Shown piece by piece: positions 7,145 through 15,350 of a DNA stretch of 64,000 nucleotides. Position 1 is the stretch's first letter, and each line of letters opens with the position of its first letter. The position numbers and the translations under genes were made by a program. The notes beneath the pieces were generated by a model that was given only the letters and a program-made list of their open reading frames with translations, was not told the DNA's origin and did not search any database. Location: positions 1,116,001 through 1,180,000 of the forward strand of contig CP099514.1 in NCBI GenBank assembly GCA_025809375.1, written 5' to 3'. This DNA is from Bacillus zhangzhouensis (GTDB lineage: Bacteria > Bacillota > Bacilli > Bacillales > Bacillaceae).

Positions 7145-8503
7145 ATGATACAGAACATTACGTATGATGAACTCATTTTAAGAATCATTATTTTATTAAG
7201 AGATGGCAAACGCAAAGAATTTAAAAACATTATGGAAGAACTTCAGCCATATGATATGGCTTATTTATTTAAAGAACTTCCAGAAAAACACCGCGGCCGC
7301 TTCCTCAGCTTTTTAACAGTCGATGATGTGACGGAAATGATGGGTGAGCTTGAGCGCGAATACCAAGAAATTGTGCTTGAAAAAGTAGGGAAAGATAAAG
7401 CCGCCTTCGTCACAAACAAGATGGATAACGACGACCTGGCCAACTTGTTTGATGAAATGGATGATGAGCTGAAAGATCAGCTTTTATCAAACATGGAGGC
7501 AGAGGAATCAAAGGCCGTCCAGCTTCTCATGAATTATCCTGCTGAGACAGCAGGCCGGATCATGACCAATCGGTACGTATGGATTCCTAACCACTATACG
7601 GTTCAGGATGCAGTTGTAAAGCTGAAAAGTTTTGCTGAAATTGCAGAATCGATCAACTATTTATATGTCATTAATGATCAAAAGCAGCTTGTAGGGGTTC
7701 TGTCGTACCGCGATCTCATTTTAGGTGAACCAGATGAAAAAGTGCAGGATCTTATGTTTACAAGAGTGATTGCCGTTGGAGCCTTTCAGGATCAGGAAGA
7801 AATCGCCAAGCTGATTGAACGGTATGATTTTCTTGCCATTCCTGTTGTGGAAGAGAACAATGTCTTGGTCGGAATTGTCACAGTCGATGATATCATTGAT
7901 GTCGTCATTCAAGAGGCAGGAGAAGACTATGAGAAGTTCGCGGCCTCTGGTAAAGATATTACATTCGACACGCCCGCTTTTGTTGCAGCATACCGACGTC
8001 TCCCATGGCTCATTTTGCTCTTATTCATTGGGCTGATTTCAGGCAGTATTTTAAATTACTTTGAAGATACCCTTCAGCAAGTCGTCGCCTTAGCCTTCTT
8101 CATGCCGATGATTGCTGGAATGACAGGAAATACAGGAACACAGTCGCTGGCGGTCGTCATTAGAGGGCTTTCAAAAGAAAAATTAACGAAAAAAACCATT
8201 ATGCGCCTGATTTTTAGAGAGCTCCGAACAAGTATTTACATTGGGATTGTCTGTTCCATCATTATTACAATCGTCGCAATGGTGTGGCAGGGCAATATGA
8301 TTTTAGGATTTGTTGTCGGTTCCTCGCTACTTGCCACGCTGATTATTGGAACCATGGCAGGTACGATCGTGCCTATTATTTTACACAGATTAAACGTCGA
8401 CCCTGCTATTGCATCTGGGCCGCTCATTACCACATTGAATGATATTTTATCACTGCTCATCTATTTTGGAATCGCGACAGCGTTCCTCCATAGACTTATG
8501 TAG
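7145..8503 (+). CDS. mgtE: Magnesium transporter MgtE
   Basis: Main Mg2+ uptake channel, 452 residues (B. subtilis about 451). Domains in order: N-terminal superhelical domain (about 1-130), two CBS domains (about 135-260: TNRYVWIPNHYTVQDAV and VIAVGAFQDQEEIAKL), plug helix, and five membrane helices (about 285-450) with the pore motif GNTGTQS. Cytoplasmic Mg2+ sites in the N and CBS domains gate the channel. I chose ATG 7145 behind GGGGAGGT; earlier in-frame codons would add a tail absent from relatives. Regulated by the M-box upstream. Confidence 0.96.
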   Translation: MIQNITYDELILRIIILLRDGKRKEFKNIMEELQPYDMAYLFKELPEKHRGRFLSFLTVDDVTEMMGELEREYQEIVLEKVGKDKAAFVTNKMDNDDLANLFDEMDDELKDQLLSNMEAEESKAVQLLMNYPAETAGRIMTNRYVWIPNHYTVQDAVVKLKSFAEIAESINYLYVINDQKQLVGVLSYRDLILGEPDEKVQDLMFTRVIAVGAFQDQEEIAKLIERYDFLAIPVVEENNVLVGIVTVDDIIDVVIQEAGEDYEKFAASGKDITFDTPAFVAAYRRLPWLILLLFIGLISGSILNYFEDTLQQVVALAFFMPMIAGMTGNTGTQSLAVVIRGLSKEKLTKKTIMRLIFRELRTSIYIGIVCSIIITIVAMVWQGNMILGFVVGSSLLATLIIGTMAGTIVPIILHRLNVDPAIASGPLITTLNDILSLLIYFGIATAFLHRLM

Positions 8504-8509
8504 CAAGAA

Positions 8510-8542
8510 GACTGTAAAACATACCATTTTACAGTCTTTTTT
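8510..8542 (+). terminator. Terminator of mgtE
   Basis: GACTGTAAAA/TTTTACAGTC perfect stem followed by six T residues. Confidence 0.9.
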
Positions 8543-8604
8543 GTATAAAGATTGCATATAGCGCTTCCATCCTTTACATTTTAAGGAGAAGGTGGGAGAG
8601 AAAC

Positions 8605-9003
8605 ATGAAGAAGTTCTTATTCATTTTGATGTGTATGCTTTTGCTGAGTGCATGTCAAAGGGAAGACGAGGGGAAAGACCGGAGGCTCGTGGCTGCGGAG
8701 CATATGCTTGAAGCCATCACCGAAGGAAATAGAGGAAAAATGGAAGACGTCTACGTTGAAGGTGCGGTCCCGAGCCCAAATGACATTCTGAAATTGAAAA
8801 AAGAATGGGGCATAGACACGCTTTCTTATGAGGATTTTCAATTGGAAGAAGCCAGCATTCATGTGTTCCATGCGAATTATGAAGATGCAAAAACCGGAGA
8901 GAAAAAGGCGCTTGCCCTGCGGGTGAAAGAAGAGCCTGAAAGAGGCGGTGTGCTAATTGATTTTGTAGGGGTTGTTGAAGGTACTGAAGCTTCCTCTAAA
9001 TAA
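8605..9003 (+). CDS. Putative lipoprotein of unknown function
   Basis: 132 residues with a lipoprotein signal (basic start, hydrophobic core FLFILMCMLL, lipobox LLSAC with Cys at 17), so the mature protein would be attached to the outer face of the membrane. The mature part is mixed alpha/beta in appearance, with KLKKEWGIDTLSYEDFQ and a final strand LIDFVGVVEG. That fits a small NTF2- or DUF4878-like fold, but I cannot confirm it. The start follows AAGGAGAAGGTGGGAG. Convergent with tnrA. Confidence 0.75.
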   Translation: MKKFLFILMCMLLLSACQREDEGKDRRLVAAEHMLEAITEGNRGKMEDVYVEGAVPSPNDILKLKKEWGIDTLSYEDFQLEEASIHVFHANYEDAKTGEKKALALRVKEEPERGGVLIDFVGVVEGTEASSK

Positions 9004-9036
9004 AAAGAATCGTTCAAAAGAGCGATTCTTTTTTTG
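9004..9036. terminator. Bidirectional terminator between the lipoprotein gene and tnrA
   Basis: AAAGAATCGTTC/GAGCGATTCTTT stem with T runs on the plus strand and, less strongly, on the minus strand. Confidence 0.8.
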
Positions 9037-9037
9037 T

Positions 9038-9367
9038 TTAACGATTTTTATACCGAAAGTGTGCGTTAATTTGGCCTTCCAGCATTTTTTTCTTAAATTG
9101 TCCGCTTTTTAGCGCTTGTTCTTTTTTCTTCATGTCTTTTAAAATTTCAGCAGTCTGCACACCGTCTTCCCGTTTATTGGCGATGTCCATTAAACGTTCA
9201 ACATCTGAAAAAGAATATTTCCGTGTGCCTCTTGTTGACCGCTGGGGGTAGATGAGTTTACGTTCCTCATAATATCGGATTTGTCTGACGGAAAGCCCTG
9301 TTAATTCACTGACAATCCCGATTGAAATGACTTTTTTATCTTTATAAGATACATCTTCCTGCGTCAT
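9038..9367 (-). CDS. tnrA: Global nitrogen regulator TnrA (MerR family)
   Basis: TnrA activates and represses nitrogen-scavenging genes when nitrogen is limiting. Feedback-inhibited glutamine synthetase binds it and keeps it off DNA in nitrogen excess. The 109 residues show the MerR winged helix ([27 protein letters not shown], about 13-40) and the short C-terminal tail ending NAHFRYKNR that contacts glutamine synthetase. It is the usual TnrA length. A perfect TnrA box lies about 70 bases upstream. Divergent from ykzB-ykoL, as in B. subtilis. Confidence 0.96.
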   Translation of the reverse strand: MTQEDVSYKDKKVISIGIVSELTGLSVRQIRYYEERKLIYPQRSTRGTRKYSFSDVERLMDIANKREDGVQTAEILKDMKKKEQALKSGQFKKKMLEGQINAHFRYKNR

Positions 9368-9431
9368 ATACTCACCCCTGCAAGTCTTTTCTTCATATTA
9401 TATAGAACGAGAAGTAAAAAAACCTATCGTT

Positions 9432-9448
9432 TGTCAGAAAATATAACA
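9432..9448. promoter_or_regulatory. TnrA box in the tnrA-ykzB intergenic region
   Basis: The 17 bases match the palindromic consensus TGTNANAWWWTNTNACA at every fixed position. The site can serve tnrA autoactivation and the divergent ykzB-ykoL genes, which belong to the TnrA regulon in B. subtilis. Confidence 0.88.
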
Positions 9449-9554
9449 TAAAAATAAAAAAAGAAAAAATCATGGAAGGAAAGATAACAGATGGTGTGCA
9501 AGATATCTTACGGCGGCATATAATCATGGTGAGTTAACATAGGAGGAGGAGCAT

Positions 9555-9713
9555 ATGATGGAGCAAGCACAGATCATTCGTATGGCAAAAGAAATCATCG
9601 CATTAGATGTGAAGAGGGATGAATTGCTCGAGCAATTCATGCAGGCTGCAGGTCAGAATGCACATTCGCTTCTAAGAGTCGTGCAAAATGATTTGTATAA
9701 GAAGTCTTCATAA
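9555..9713 (+). CDS. ykzB: Small protein YkzB
   Basis: 52 residues starting MMEQAQIIRMAKEII, one predicted helical bundle, no membrane segment. AGGAGGAGGAG precedes two adjacent ATGs (9555, 9558). Length and position, divergent from tnrA and followed by a ykoL-like gene, match ykzB of the TnrA regulon. Function unknown. Confidence 0.75.
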   Translation: MMEQAQIIRMAKEIIALDVKRDELLEQFMQAAGQNAHSLLRVVQNDLYKKSS

Positions 9714-9750
9714 GTACCCAATCCAAATCACTTGATAGGAGGGATAATCG

Positions 9751-9909
9751 GTGCGGCGTATATTAAAAGAAGCTTTAGCAAAAGAAAGACATTATTATAT
9801 GAAGCAGCTATGTTCATTAGGGGTTTACAGCCCTGATGCAGCCAAGAACATGACAATTAGTGACTTAAAAAAAGAGTATCATTTCTTTTTCAACAAAACA
9901 GAGCGCTAA
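9751..9909 (+). CDS. ykoL: Small basic protein YkoL
   Basis: 52 residues from a GTG start 8 bases after GGAGGG. The pattern RRILKEALAKE..LCSLGVYSPD..TISDLKKEY resembles the small FbpA-type basic proteins of Bacillus (helix, GVY turn, LxxLxxEY helix). In B. subtilis ykoL follows ykzB and is TnrA-dependent; it was reported as stress-inducible. Mechanism unknown. The FbpA-like similarity is by eye only. Confidence 0.7.
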   Translation: MRRILKEALAKERHYYMKQLCSLGVYSPDAAKNMTISDLKKEYHFFFNKTER

Positions 9910-9915
9910 CTGTAA

Positions 9916-9958
9916 AAATCCCTTGAAATGTGTCTATGTCACATAAAGGGTTCTTTTT
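9916..9958 (+). terminator. Terminator of ykzB-ykoL
   Basis: Two-part stem, AATCCCTT/AAGGGTT outside and ATGTG/CACAT inside, followed by CTTTTTT. Confidence 0.75.
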
Positions 9959-10163
9959 TGTGTTTAATATTATAGCAATATTGAATTTTGTAGAAATTTG
10001 GCGAATGAAGTGCAAGAAACCATAGATTCTTTACAGATTATGTTAAAATGTGTCGCATTTTGATGGTTTGCTGAAAAAGCTTTTTTTCGAGATGATTGTG
10101 AAAAATAAGAAGGATTTTAAAAGTTTATATCGAAACTTATACATAACACGAATGGAGTCACTT

Positions 10164-10229
10164 ATGTGGTTGAAAGGGTTTTCAAAAACGTACTTCTATT
10201 TTTTACGAAAGGCTCCAACTGCACCGTAA
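10164..10229 (+). CDS. Possible 21-residue peptide upstream of ykoM
   Basis: The 9910-10270 gap (about 360 bases) contains, after the ykoL terminator, AT-rich sequence and one short frame encoding a basic aromatic peptide (starts MWLKGFSKTYFYFLRK). Only a weak Shine-Dalgarno (GGAG, 8 bases) is present. It may be a leader peptide or a chance frame. Confidence 0.2.
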   Translation: MWLKGFSKTYFYFLRKAPTAP

Positions 10230-10270
10230 GACAGCCTTGAAGTTAAAAAAATATTATAAGAGGTAGATAT

Positions 10271-10735
10271 GTGATGAGACTATCGTTTAATGAAGAAGAA
10301 GTAGAACGCTCCATGACGCTTTACAAGGTTTTTGCAAGAGCATTTAAAAGTGTTTCAGAACACAGTATTAGAGACAGCAAAGAGCATGGGTTTAATCCAA
10401 CTGAATTTGCCGTACTTGAATTACTGTACACAAGAGGTGCTCAAAAGCTTCAGCAAATCGGCTCAAGACTCCTGCTTGTCAGCGGGAATGTGACGTACGT
10501 AATTGACAAATTAGAACGAAATGGTTTCATTGAAAGAGAACAGGACCCCAAGGACAAACGGTCGGTTTATGCCCATTTAACGGATAAAGGGCGAAGCTAT
10601 CTTGACAAGATTTATCCGATCCATTCTCTTCGGATTGCGCGTGCATTCTCTGGTCTGACGCGTGAAGAACAAGAGCAATTGATTAGTCTATTAAAAAAAG
10701 CAGGTATTCACAGTCAGCATTTATTATTTAGATAA
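10271..10735 (+). CDS. ykoM: MarR-family transcriptional regulator YkoM
   Basis: 154 residues with a MarR winged-helix fold: dimer helix at the N-terminus, recognition region LQQIGSRLLLVSGNVTYVIDKLERNG (about 58-85), and wing with QDPKDKRSVYAHLTDKGR. It is closely similar to the second MarR protein in this window (MhqR at 36.0 kb), sharing NPTEFAVLELLY and LQQIG. MhqR-type proteins sense quinones and other electrophiles through cysteine chemistry, but YkoM has no cysteine, so a direct Cys switch is unlikely. The start is GTG 10271 or ATG 10274, both downstream of AGAGGT. The target is unknown. Confidence 0.88.
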   Translation: MMRLSFNEEEVERSMTLYKVFARAFKSVSEHSIRDSKEHGFNPTEFAVLELLYTRGAQKLQQIGSRLLLVSGNVTYVIDKLERNGFIEREQDPKDKRSVYAHLTDKGRSYLDKIYPIHSLRIARAFSGLTREEQEQLISLLKKAGIHSQHLLFR

Positions 10736-10749
10736 AACGAAAAGGTGCC

Positions 10750-10765
10750 ATAATTGGCACCTTTT
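10750..10765 (+). repeat. Left direct repeat flanking repeat-element copy 1
   Basis: ATAATTGGCACCTTTT, the loop plus 3' arm and T run of the ykoM terminator (stem AAAAGGTGCC/GGCACCTTTT). The same 16 bases recur exactly at 10909-10924, on the other side of the inserted element, as expected of a target-site duplication. Confidence 0.85.
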
Positions 10766-10908
10766 CAGATGGTTGACAAAGGGCTAAAATGATGTTGATT
10801 TTAGCCCTTTGTCTTCTTTTCAGCGTGATAAAAATTCTTTGCAGCCCTAGGAATGACGAGCACCAGCGCAGGACTTGACAACGAATGCGATGATTTGTCA
10901 GCGCGCTG
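10766..10908 (-). repeat. Dispersed structured repeat, copy 1 (inverted orientation)
   Basis: 143 bases whose reverse complement aligns with the copies at 22.2, 36.5 and 63.4 kb. In element orientation it begins CAGCGCG, carries CCTAGGGCTGCAAAG and TATCACGCTGAAAAG, and ends in the perfect 16-bp hairpin GACAAAGGGCTAAAAT/ATTTTAGCCCTTTGTC and CAACCATCTG. Both ends read CAG..CTG. It lies between convergent ykoM and ykoW, inside their shared terminator, and codes for nothing convincing. MITE-like or a mobile RNA-structure element; no autonomous partner is seen here. Confidence 0.85.
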
Positions 10909-10924
10909 ATAATTGGCACCTTTT
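10909..10924 (+). repeat. Right direct repeat flanking repeat-element copy 1
   Basis: Exact copy of 10750-10765; it ends one base before the ykoW stop codon and retains the longer T run. Confidence 0.85.
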
Positions 10925-13345
10925 TTATGTGTCCAGCTGCGCCGGATAGGCGATGAATTTTTCAATATCGCGTGCTGGCAGGGGCTTGGCGTAATAAAAC
11001 CCTTGCAGGTCGTCACATCCCTGGGCAGATAATAGCTGGGCCTGCGCAAACGTTTCAACACCTTCTGCTATGACTTCGAGAGATAATTGATGTCCCATCG
11101 CTATAATAGCCCCTGTAATCTGTTCAGACTTTGAATCACTCAATATTTCCTCAATAAAGGATTTATCAATTTTCAGTCGATGAATAGGTAAATCCTTTAA
11201 ATAGCTTAAAGAGCTGTGCCCTGTACCGAAATCATCAATACTAATGTGGACGCCAAGCTGTTTTAGCGACGTTAACACTTGTTTTGATTGCTTGATATTG
11301 TCCATTGTCATACTTTCTGTGACTTCAAGCTCCAAGAACGACGGTTTCAGATCGTATTTTTTCAGTGTCAGCTTGATCAAATCAATTAAGTCTTCAGAAT
11401 GGAATTGTTTCGCAGATAAATTGACAGCCACGGGGATTTTTAGCCCATCGTCATACCACATTTTTGCCTGCTTGGCAGCTGTATCTATGACCCATCTGCC
11501 AATATCAATGATCAGACCCGATTCCTCTGCCAGCTCAATAAAAGACTCAGGTGACTTTAAAGAACCATCTGGTGTCTTCATTCTTAAAAGTGCTTCAACC
11601 CCAGTCATCTTTCTTGTTTTGGCACTGACTTGCGGCTGATAGTGAAGGACAAATTGCTCTCTTTGAATGGCATCCCTCAGTTCCAGCTCCCGGTTTAATC
11701 TGTCCTCACTCAATCTTTCCATGGATTCGGTAAAGAATTCATATCGGCTTTGCTTATGTTTTTTGGATACATACATGGCCATATCGGCTTTTCTCATCAG
11801 CTCCATCCCGTCTTTGCCATTTTGCGGAGAGATGGCGATCCCGATGCTGATCGATGTAATGAGCTGATGGTTCTGGATGAAAAAAGGACGTTCAAATTGA
11901 TGGATGATATTTTTAGAAAATTGTTCGATTTTATGTGTATCATGACCTATATATGGAAAGATCATTAAAAATTCATCGCCGCCAATTCTTGCGATAAAGC
12001 CATTGTCTGGTAAACATTGCGTCAGTCTGTTTGCGGCAGCTTTCAGCAATAAGTCTCCGATGTTATGACCAAGTGCATCATTAATAATTTTAAAACGATT
12101 TAAGTCAAGAAACAGAACCGCTGTTGATGTTTTTGACTTTTCTTGAGCGGAGAGAACATCATTTAAATGATTGATGCCGTGTCGGCGGTTAGGAAGCTCT
12201 GTTAATGCATCATAATGTGCCATCACATGAATTTCTTTTTCTGCAATCCGCTGCTGCGTTAAATCTTTTAAAACAAGATAAATGCTGTCGAGTGAATTGT
12301 TCACATGAACAGGTATGTAAGTGACATGATAATAATAAAAACGATCTGCTGTTTTCAGTTCTGCTTCGCGTGTAATGGCTTTCTTTGACTGATAACTAAA
12401 TTCCTCCCACATCTCAGTCGGCATCACGTATTGACTGACATCATCACCGATCCAAGAATTGCACATTTTCAAGATTTGTTTACCTGAGTCATTCGCAGAA
12501 AGCACCTTTCGATCGACAGATAACACGATAATGCCGTCTATATTATGTTTGATAAGCGATTGAAACCGCTGTTCATTTTCTTTCAGTTGATCTACCTGCG
12601 TCATGATCCGGTGATCAATATAGGCACCAAAAATCATCAGCGTTTGGACAATAAGTGTCATCAATCCGATGAAAATCGACAGACTCAATGACGACATTTC
12701 AAGAAAACCACCTGCAGCGGCCTGTCCATTTGAATGAGAAAACTTGGTAGAGGCAGCCATACCAGTATAATGCATGCCTGCTATAGCACCCCCCATCAAC
12801 ATTGAACCAATACCCTTTAAAAGATAATTCGCCCGTTTACTTTTCGTGCAGTCAACACGAAAGAAGAGCTTCATTGAGAAGTAGGAAGTAATGGTAGCAA
12901 TGAAAAACGAAAGAAAGAAGAGGGCTGGATCATAGCTGATTGAGACATTGGCCATTGATTCCATTGCAAGATAATGCATGCTGCAAATAGCCGAACCCAT
13001 GGTGATTGAACTAATAAGCAGCCGTCTTCTAGAGAGCTGCTTTTGAATGCATATTGAAAAAGTGATCAAGGCTCCGATAAATGAGGCCAAAATCGATAAA
13101 ATCAGTAAGGATATATCATATGTAATGTCAACGCGCATTTGAAATGCTATCATGCCAATAAAATGCATCGACCATATCCCCATTCCCATGATCATTGCAC
13201 CTATGAGCAGCCAGACCTTTTTCTTTGCACCTTTTGTATGTGCTGCCCTGCTGACTATATGAAGAGCTGAGTAGGAGGCGACAGCGGCAACAGCGATTGA
13301 CAGAAAGACAAGCCATCCATTGTAGCTTCCTGTTAAATGGGTCAT
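10925..13345 (-). CDS. ykoW: MHYT-PAS-GGDEF-EAL c-di-GMP turnover protein YkoW (DgcW)
   Basis: About 806 residues. The N-terminal MHYT sensor has seven membrane helices with the paired motifs MHFIGM, MHYLAM and MHYTGM, which are proposed metal or gas ligands. It is followed by a PAS domain (about 265-370), a GGDEF domain with the intact ARIGGDEFLM motif (about residue 465) and an EAL domain with GVEALLRM, DDFGTGHSSL and EGVE motifs. Both catalytic signatures look intact, so it could make and break c-di-GMP; in B. subtilis DgcW is a diguanylate cyclase. I start at the ATG at 13345, nine bases after AGGAGG, which gives the family length (800). Convergent with ykoM across the repeat element. Confidence 0.92.
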   Translation of the reverse strand: MTHLTGSYNGWLVFLSIAVAAVASYSALHIVSRAAHTKGAKKKVWLLIGAMIMGMGIWSMHFIGMIAFQMRVDITYDISLLILSILASFIGALITFSICIQKQLSRRRLLISSITMGSAICSMHYLAMESMANVSISYDPALFFLSFFIATITSYFSMKLFFRVDCTKSKRANYLLKGIGSMLMGGAIAGMHYTGMAASTKFSHSNGQAAAGGFLEMSSLSLSIFIGLMTLIVQTLMIFGAYIDHRIMTQVDQLKENEQRFQSLIKHNIDGIIVLSVDRKVLSANDSGKQILKMCNSWIGDDVSQYVMPTEMWEEFSYQSKKAITREAELKTADRFYYYHVTYIPVHVNNSLDSIYLVLKDLTQQRIAEKEIHVMAHYDALTELPNRRHGINHLNDVLSAQEKSKTSTAVLFLDLNRFKIINDALGHNIGDLLLKAAANRLTQCLPDNGFIARIGGDEFLMIFPYIGHDTHKIEQFSKNIIHQFERPFFIQNHQLITSISIGIAISPQNGKDGMELMRKADMAMYVSKKHKQSRYEFFTESMERLSEDRLNRELELRDAIQREQFVLHYQPQVSAKTRKMTGVEALLRMKTPDGSLKSPESFIELAEESGLIIDIGRWVIDTAAKQAKMWYDDGLKIPVAVNLSAKQFHSEDLIDLIKLTLKKYDLKPSFLELEVTESMTMDNIKQSKQVLTSLKQLGVHISIDDFGTGHSSLSYLKDLPIHRLKIDKSFIEEILSDSKSEQITGAIIAMGHQLSLEVIAEGVETFAQAQLLSAQGCDDLQGFYYAKPLPARDIEKFIAYPAQLDT

Positions 13346-13590
13346 GTAAGAAAACCTCCTGTATCTTAAAACAGACATATACTTAATATATCGGATCAAA
13401 TGGCTTCTATGTTCACCTTTCCTTCACTTAAATATAACAATCAACGTTTTTTTCACCTTCTTTTATAGTAAAATCAAATTTAATGTAAAAAAACGACGAA
13501 AAGTGAATCGTTTCTTCGGTTTTATTCGTTTAATATATGGTGTGATTCTATAAGAGATAGAATCAGTCAAATGATTATGTGTGAAAGGGA

Positions 13591-14202
13591 TTGATAAACA
13601 TCGAAGATTTTATGATTTCTTTAGCTGATGCCTTTAAGAACTTGTCATACTTTGGCATCTTCCTCGCATTGTGCATTGAATTTGTACCTGCTGAAGTGGT
13701 TTTGCCTCTTGCGGGTTACTGGGTCTCAGAAGGGGACATGGCCTTTATCGGTGTTGTAGCGGCCGGCTCCATTGGCGGCGTGGCTGGCCCTTTGACCTTG
13801 TACTGGTTAGGACGTTACGGCGGCAGACCTTTTTTAAATAAATATGGAAAGTACTTTTTTATAAAACCTGAGTCGCTTGATAAATCGGATGCTTTCTTTG
13901 AAAAGCATGGCGGATTCGTCGCATTCAGCGGCCGGTTTATACCAGGAGTCAGAACGCTTATTTCCATCCCGTGCGGTATTGCCAAGATGAATGTGTGGGT
14001 TTTTTGTCTGTATACGTTTTTGGCAATTACACCAATTACCTTTGTGTATGTGTATCTTGGGTTTATGCTCGGAGAGAACTGGAAAGAGGTTGGCACCATG
14101 TTAGATCCATATCTTTTACCAATTGGGATCGGTGTTGTGTTATTGTTTGTTCTCTACTTATTTCTAAAACGAAAAAGAAAAACTCAAACGCCAACTGCCT
14201 AA
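13591..14202 (+). CDS. ykoX: DedA-family membrane protein YkoX
   Basis: About 203 residues, multi-pass. The DedA/SNARE-associated signature is visible: an E in IEFVPAEVVLPLAGYW, the GRYGGRPFLNKYGKYF loop, and FEKHGGFVAFSGRFIPGVRTLISIPCG with the conserved Arg and Gly residues. DedA proteins are membrane transporters, some of which recycle undecaprenyl phosphate or flip lipids; the exact substrate here is unknown. The start is uncertain: TTG 13591 directly abuts AAAGGGA, while ATG 13612 lacks a Shine-Dalgarno. The Mn riboswitch for ykoY follows. Confidence 0.88.
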   Translation: MINIEDFMISLADAFKNLSYFGIFLALCIEFVPAEVVLPLAGYWVSEGDMAFIGVVAAGSIGGVAGPLTLYWLGRYGGRPFLNKYGKYFFIKPESLDKSDAFFEKHGGFVAFSGRFIPGVRTLISIPCGIAKMNVWVFCLYTFLAITPITFVYVYLGFMLGENWKEVGTMLDPYLLPIGIGVVLLFVLYLFLKRKRKTQTPTA

Positions 14203-14286
14203 TCAATGGATCGAAGCGAAAGTCACCTGTTGACAATCCAGTGTCTATTGATTATGATATAAGTAATCTAAATATTCTAAATCCCG

Positions 14287-14400
14287 CCAAAGGGGAGTAG
14301 CGTCCGGTTGTTACCGGAAACAAAGTCGTCATTACATGGACTGATGTTCATCGGCTTTGTTGGCATGATTCTACATATCACATGTCTAGCAAGACCTTTG
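14287..14400 (+). promoter_or_regulatory. yybP-ykoY manganese riboswitch
   Basis: The P1 stem pairs CAAAGG with CCTTTG around the conserved AAAGGGGAGTAGCG start and the GCAAGACC end, with two internal hairpins. The 3' half of P1 is also the 5' arm of the following terminator, so Mn2+-stabilised aptamer prevents termination and turns ykoY on. Confidence 0.92.
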
Positions 14401-14426
14401 CCATTACAGGCAAAGGTCTTTTTTGC
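14391..14426 (+). terminator. Expression-platform terminator of the Mn riboswitch
   Basis: AAGACCTTTGCC/GGCAAAGGTCTT stem with loop ATTACA and a T run; it shares CCTTTG with the aptamer P1. Confidence 0.9.
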
Positions 14427-14481
14427 ATTCATAAGCCTTTGTCTGCTGTGGGACAATAGATAAAAACAAGGAGGAATGATG

Positions 14482-15273
14482 ATGGATGCAGCCATTATTT
14501 TAGAGTACGGGTGGGTTCTGCTTGTACTGATTGGATTAGAAGGGATTTTAGCAGCTGATAACGCGCTGGTCATGGCCGTGATGGTCAAACACCTTCCTGA
14601 AAAACAAAGAAAAAAGGCACTGTTTTACGGACTTGCAGGTGCGTTTGTCATGCGATTTGGTTCTCTGTTTCTTATTTCGTTTTTAGTAGATGTATGGCAA
14701 GTTCAAGCCATTGGCGCAATTTATCTTCTTTATATTTCCATCCACCATATTTTAAAATCGCACGTATTTAAGAAAAAGGAAACTGAAACAAATGTGAAAC
14801 AAAGCGGCTTCTGGGCAACTGTCGTGAAAGTAGAGCTTGCCGACATTGCTTTTGCCGTAGATTCCATTTTAGCAGCCGTCGCTTTAGCTGTGACACTGCC
14901 GAAAACAAGTCTTCCGCAAATCGGTGGACTCGATGGCGGTCAATTTATTGTTATTCTTTTAGGCGGTATTATTGGTCTTGTTATTATGCGATTTGCGGCA
15001 ACGGTCTTTGTGAAACTGCTCAAAACAAGACCTAGCCTAGAAACAGCAGCATTTGTCATTGTTGGATGGGTTGGCGTGAAGCTCACGCTTTATACACTGT
15101 CACATCCAGCTATTGGGGTCATATCGTCTCATTTTATCCATTCAGCATTATGGAAAGTGATTTTCTGGACAGTGCTTCTCGCAATTGCAGCATTTGGCTG
15201 GTTTTTATCAAATCCATCAAGAAAAGGCGGACAGGAAAACGAGGAGAAACAAGAGGCACGCCTAGAAGAGTAG
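14482..15273 (+). CDS. meeY: TerC-family manganese exporter YkoY (MeeY)
   Basis: About 263 residues, 7-8 membrane helices, TerC family. Acidic residues in helices (LEGILAADNALVMAVMV and VELADIAFAVDSILAAV) form the conserved metal path. In B. subtilis, MeeY (YkoY) exports Mn2+ and supports metalation of secreted enzymes. I chose the third of three adjacent ATGs (14482), 7 bases after AAGGAGG. Control by the Mn riboswitch upstream agrees with the role. The C-terminal tail is charged (GGQENEEKQEARLEE). Confidence 0.93.
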   Translation: MDAAIILEYGWVLLVLIGLEGILAADNALVMAVMVKHLPEKQRKKALFYGLAGAFVMRFGSLFLISFLVDVWQVQAIGAIYLLYISIHHILKSHVFKKKETETNVKQSGFWATVVKVELADIAFAVDSILAAVALAVTLPKTSLPQIGGLDGGQFIVILLGGIIGLVIMRFAATVFVKLLKTRPSLETAAFVIVGWVGVKLTLYTLSHPAIGVISSHFIHSALWKVIFWTVLLAIAAFGWFLSNPSRKGGQENEEKQEARLEE

Positions 15274-15322
15274 TTTTTTTGAAAGAAATATCATTTCATT
15301 TTCATAACACGTATATGACAAA

Positions 15323-15350
15323 TAAGGGGGAGATACCCCCTTATTTCTTT
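15323..15350 (+). terminator. Terminator of ykoY overlapping the sigI promoter
   Basis: TAAGGGGG/CCCCCTTA stem with loop AGATA followed by TTTCTTT. The 3' arm also contains ACCCCC, the -35 element expected for SigI. Confidence 0.7.

Noticed and set aside
10728-11061. Frames on the minus strand with peptides such as RAAKNFYHAEKK
   Set aside because: Translations of the repeat element; similar peptides recur at the other copies only because the DNA is repeated, and frames and ends differ between copies.
10925-13345. ykoW as a pseudo-EAL or pseudo-GGDEF protein
   Set aside because: GGDEF, EALLR and DDFGTG motifs are all intact, so degeneration is not supported by the sequence.
14277-14588. 103-codon minus-strand frame at the ykoY leader
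   Set aside because: Antisense to the Mn riboswitch and the start of ykoY; a shadow.
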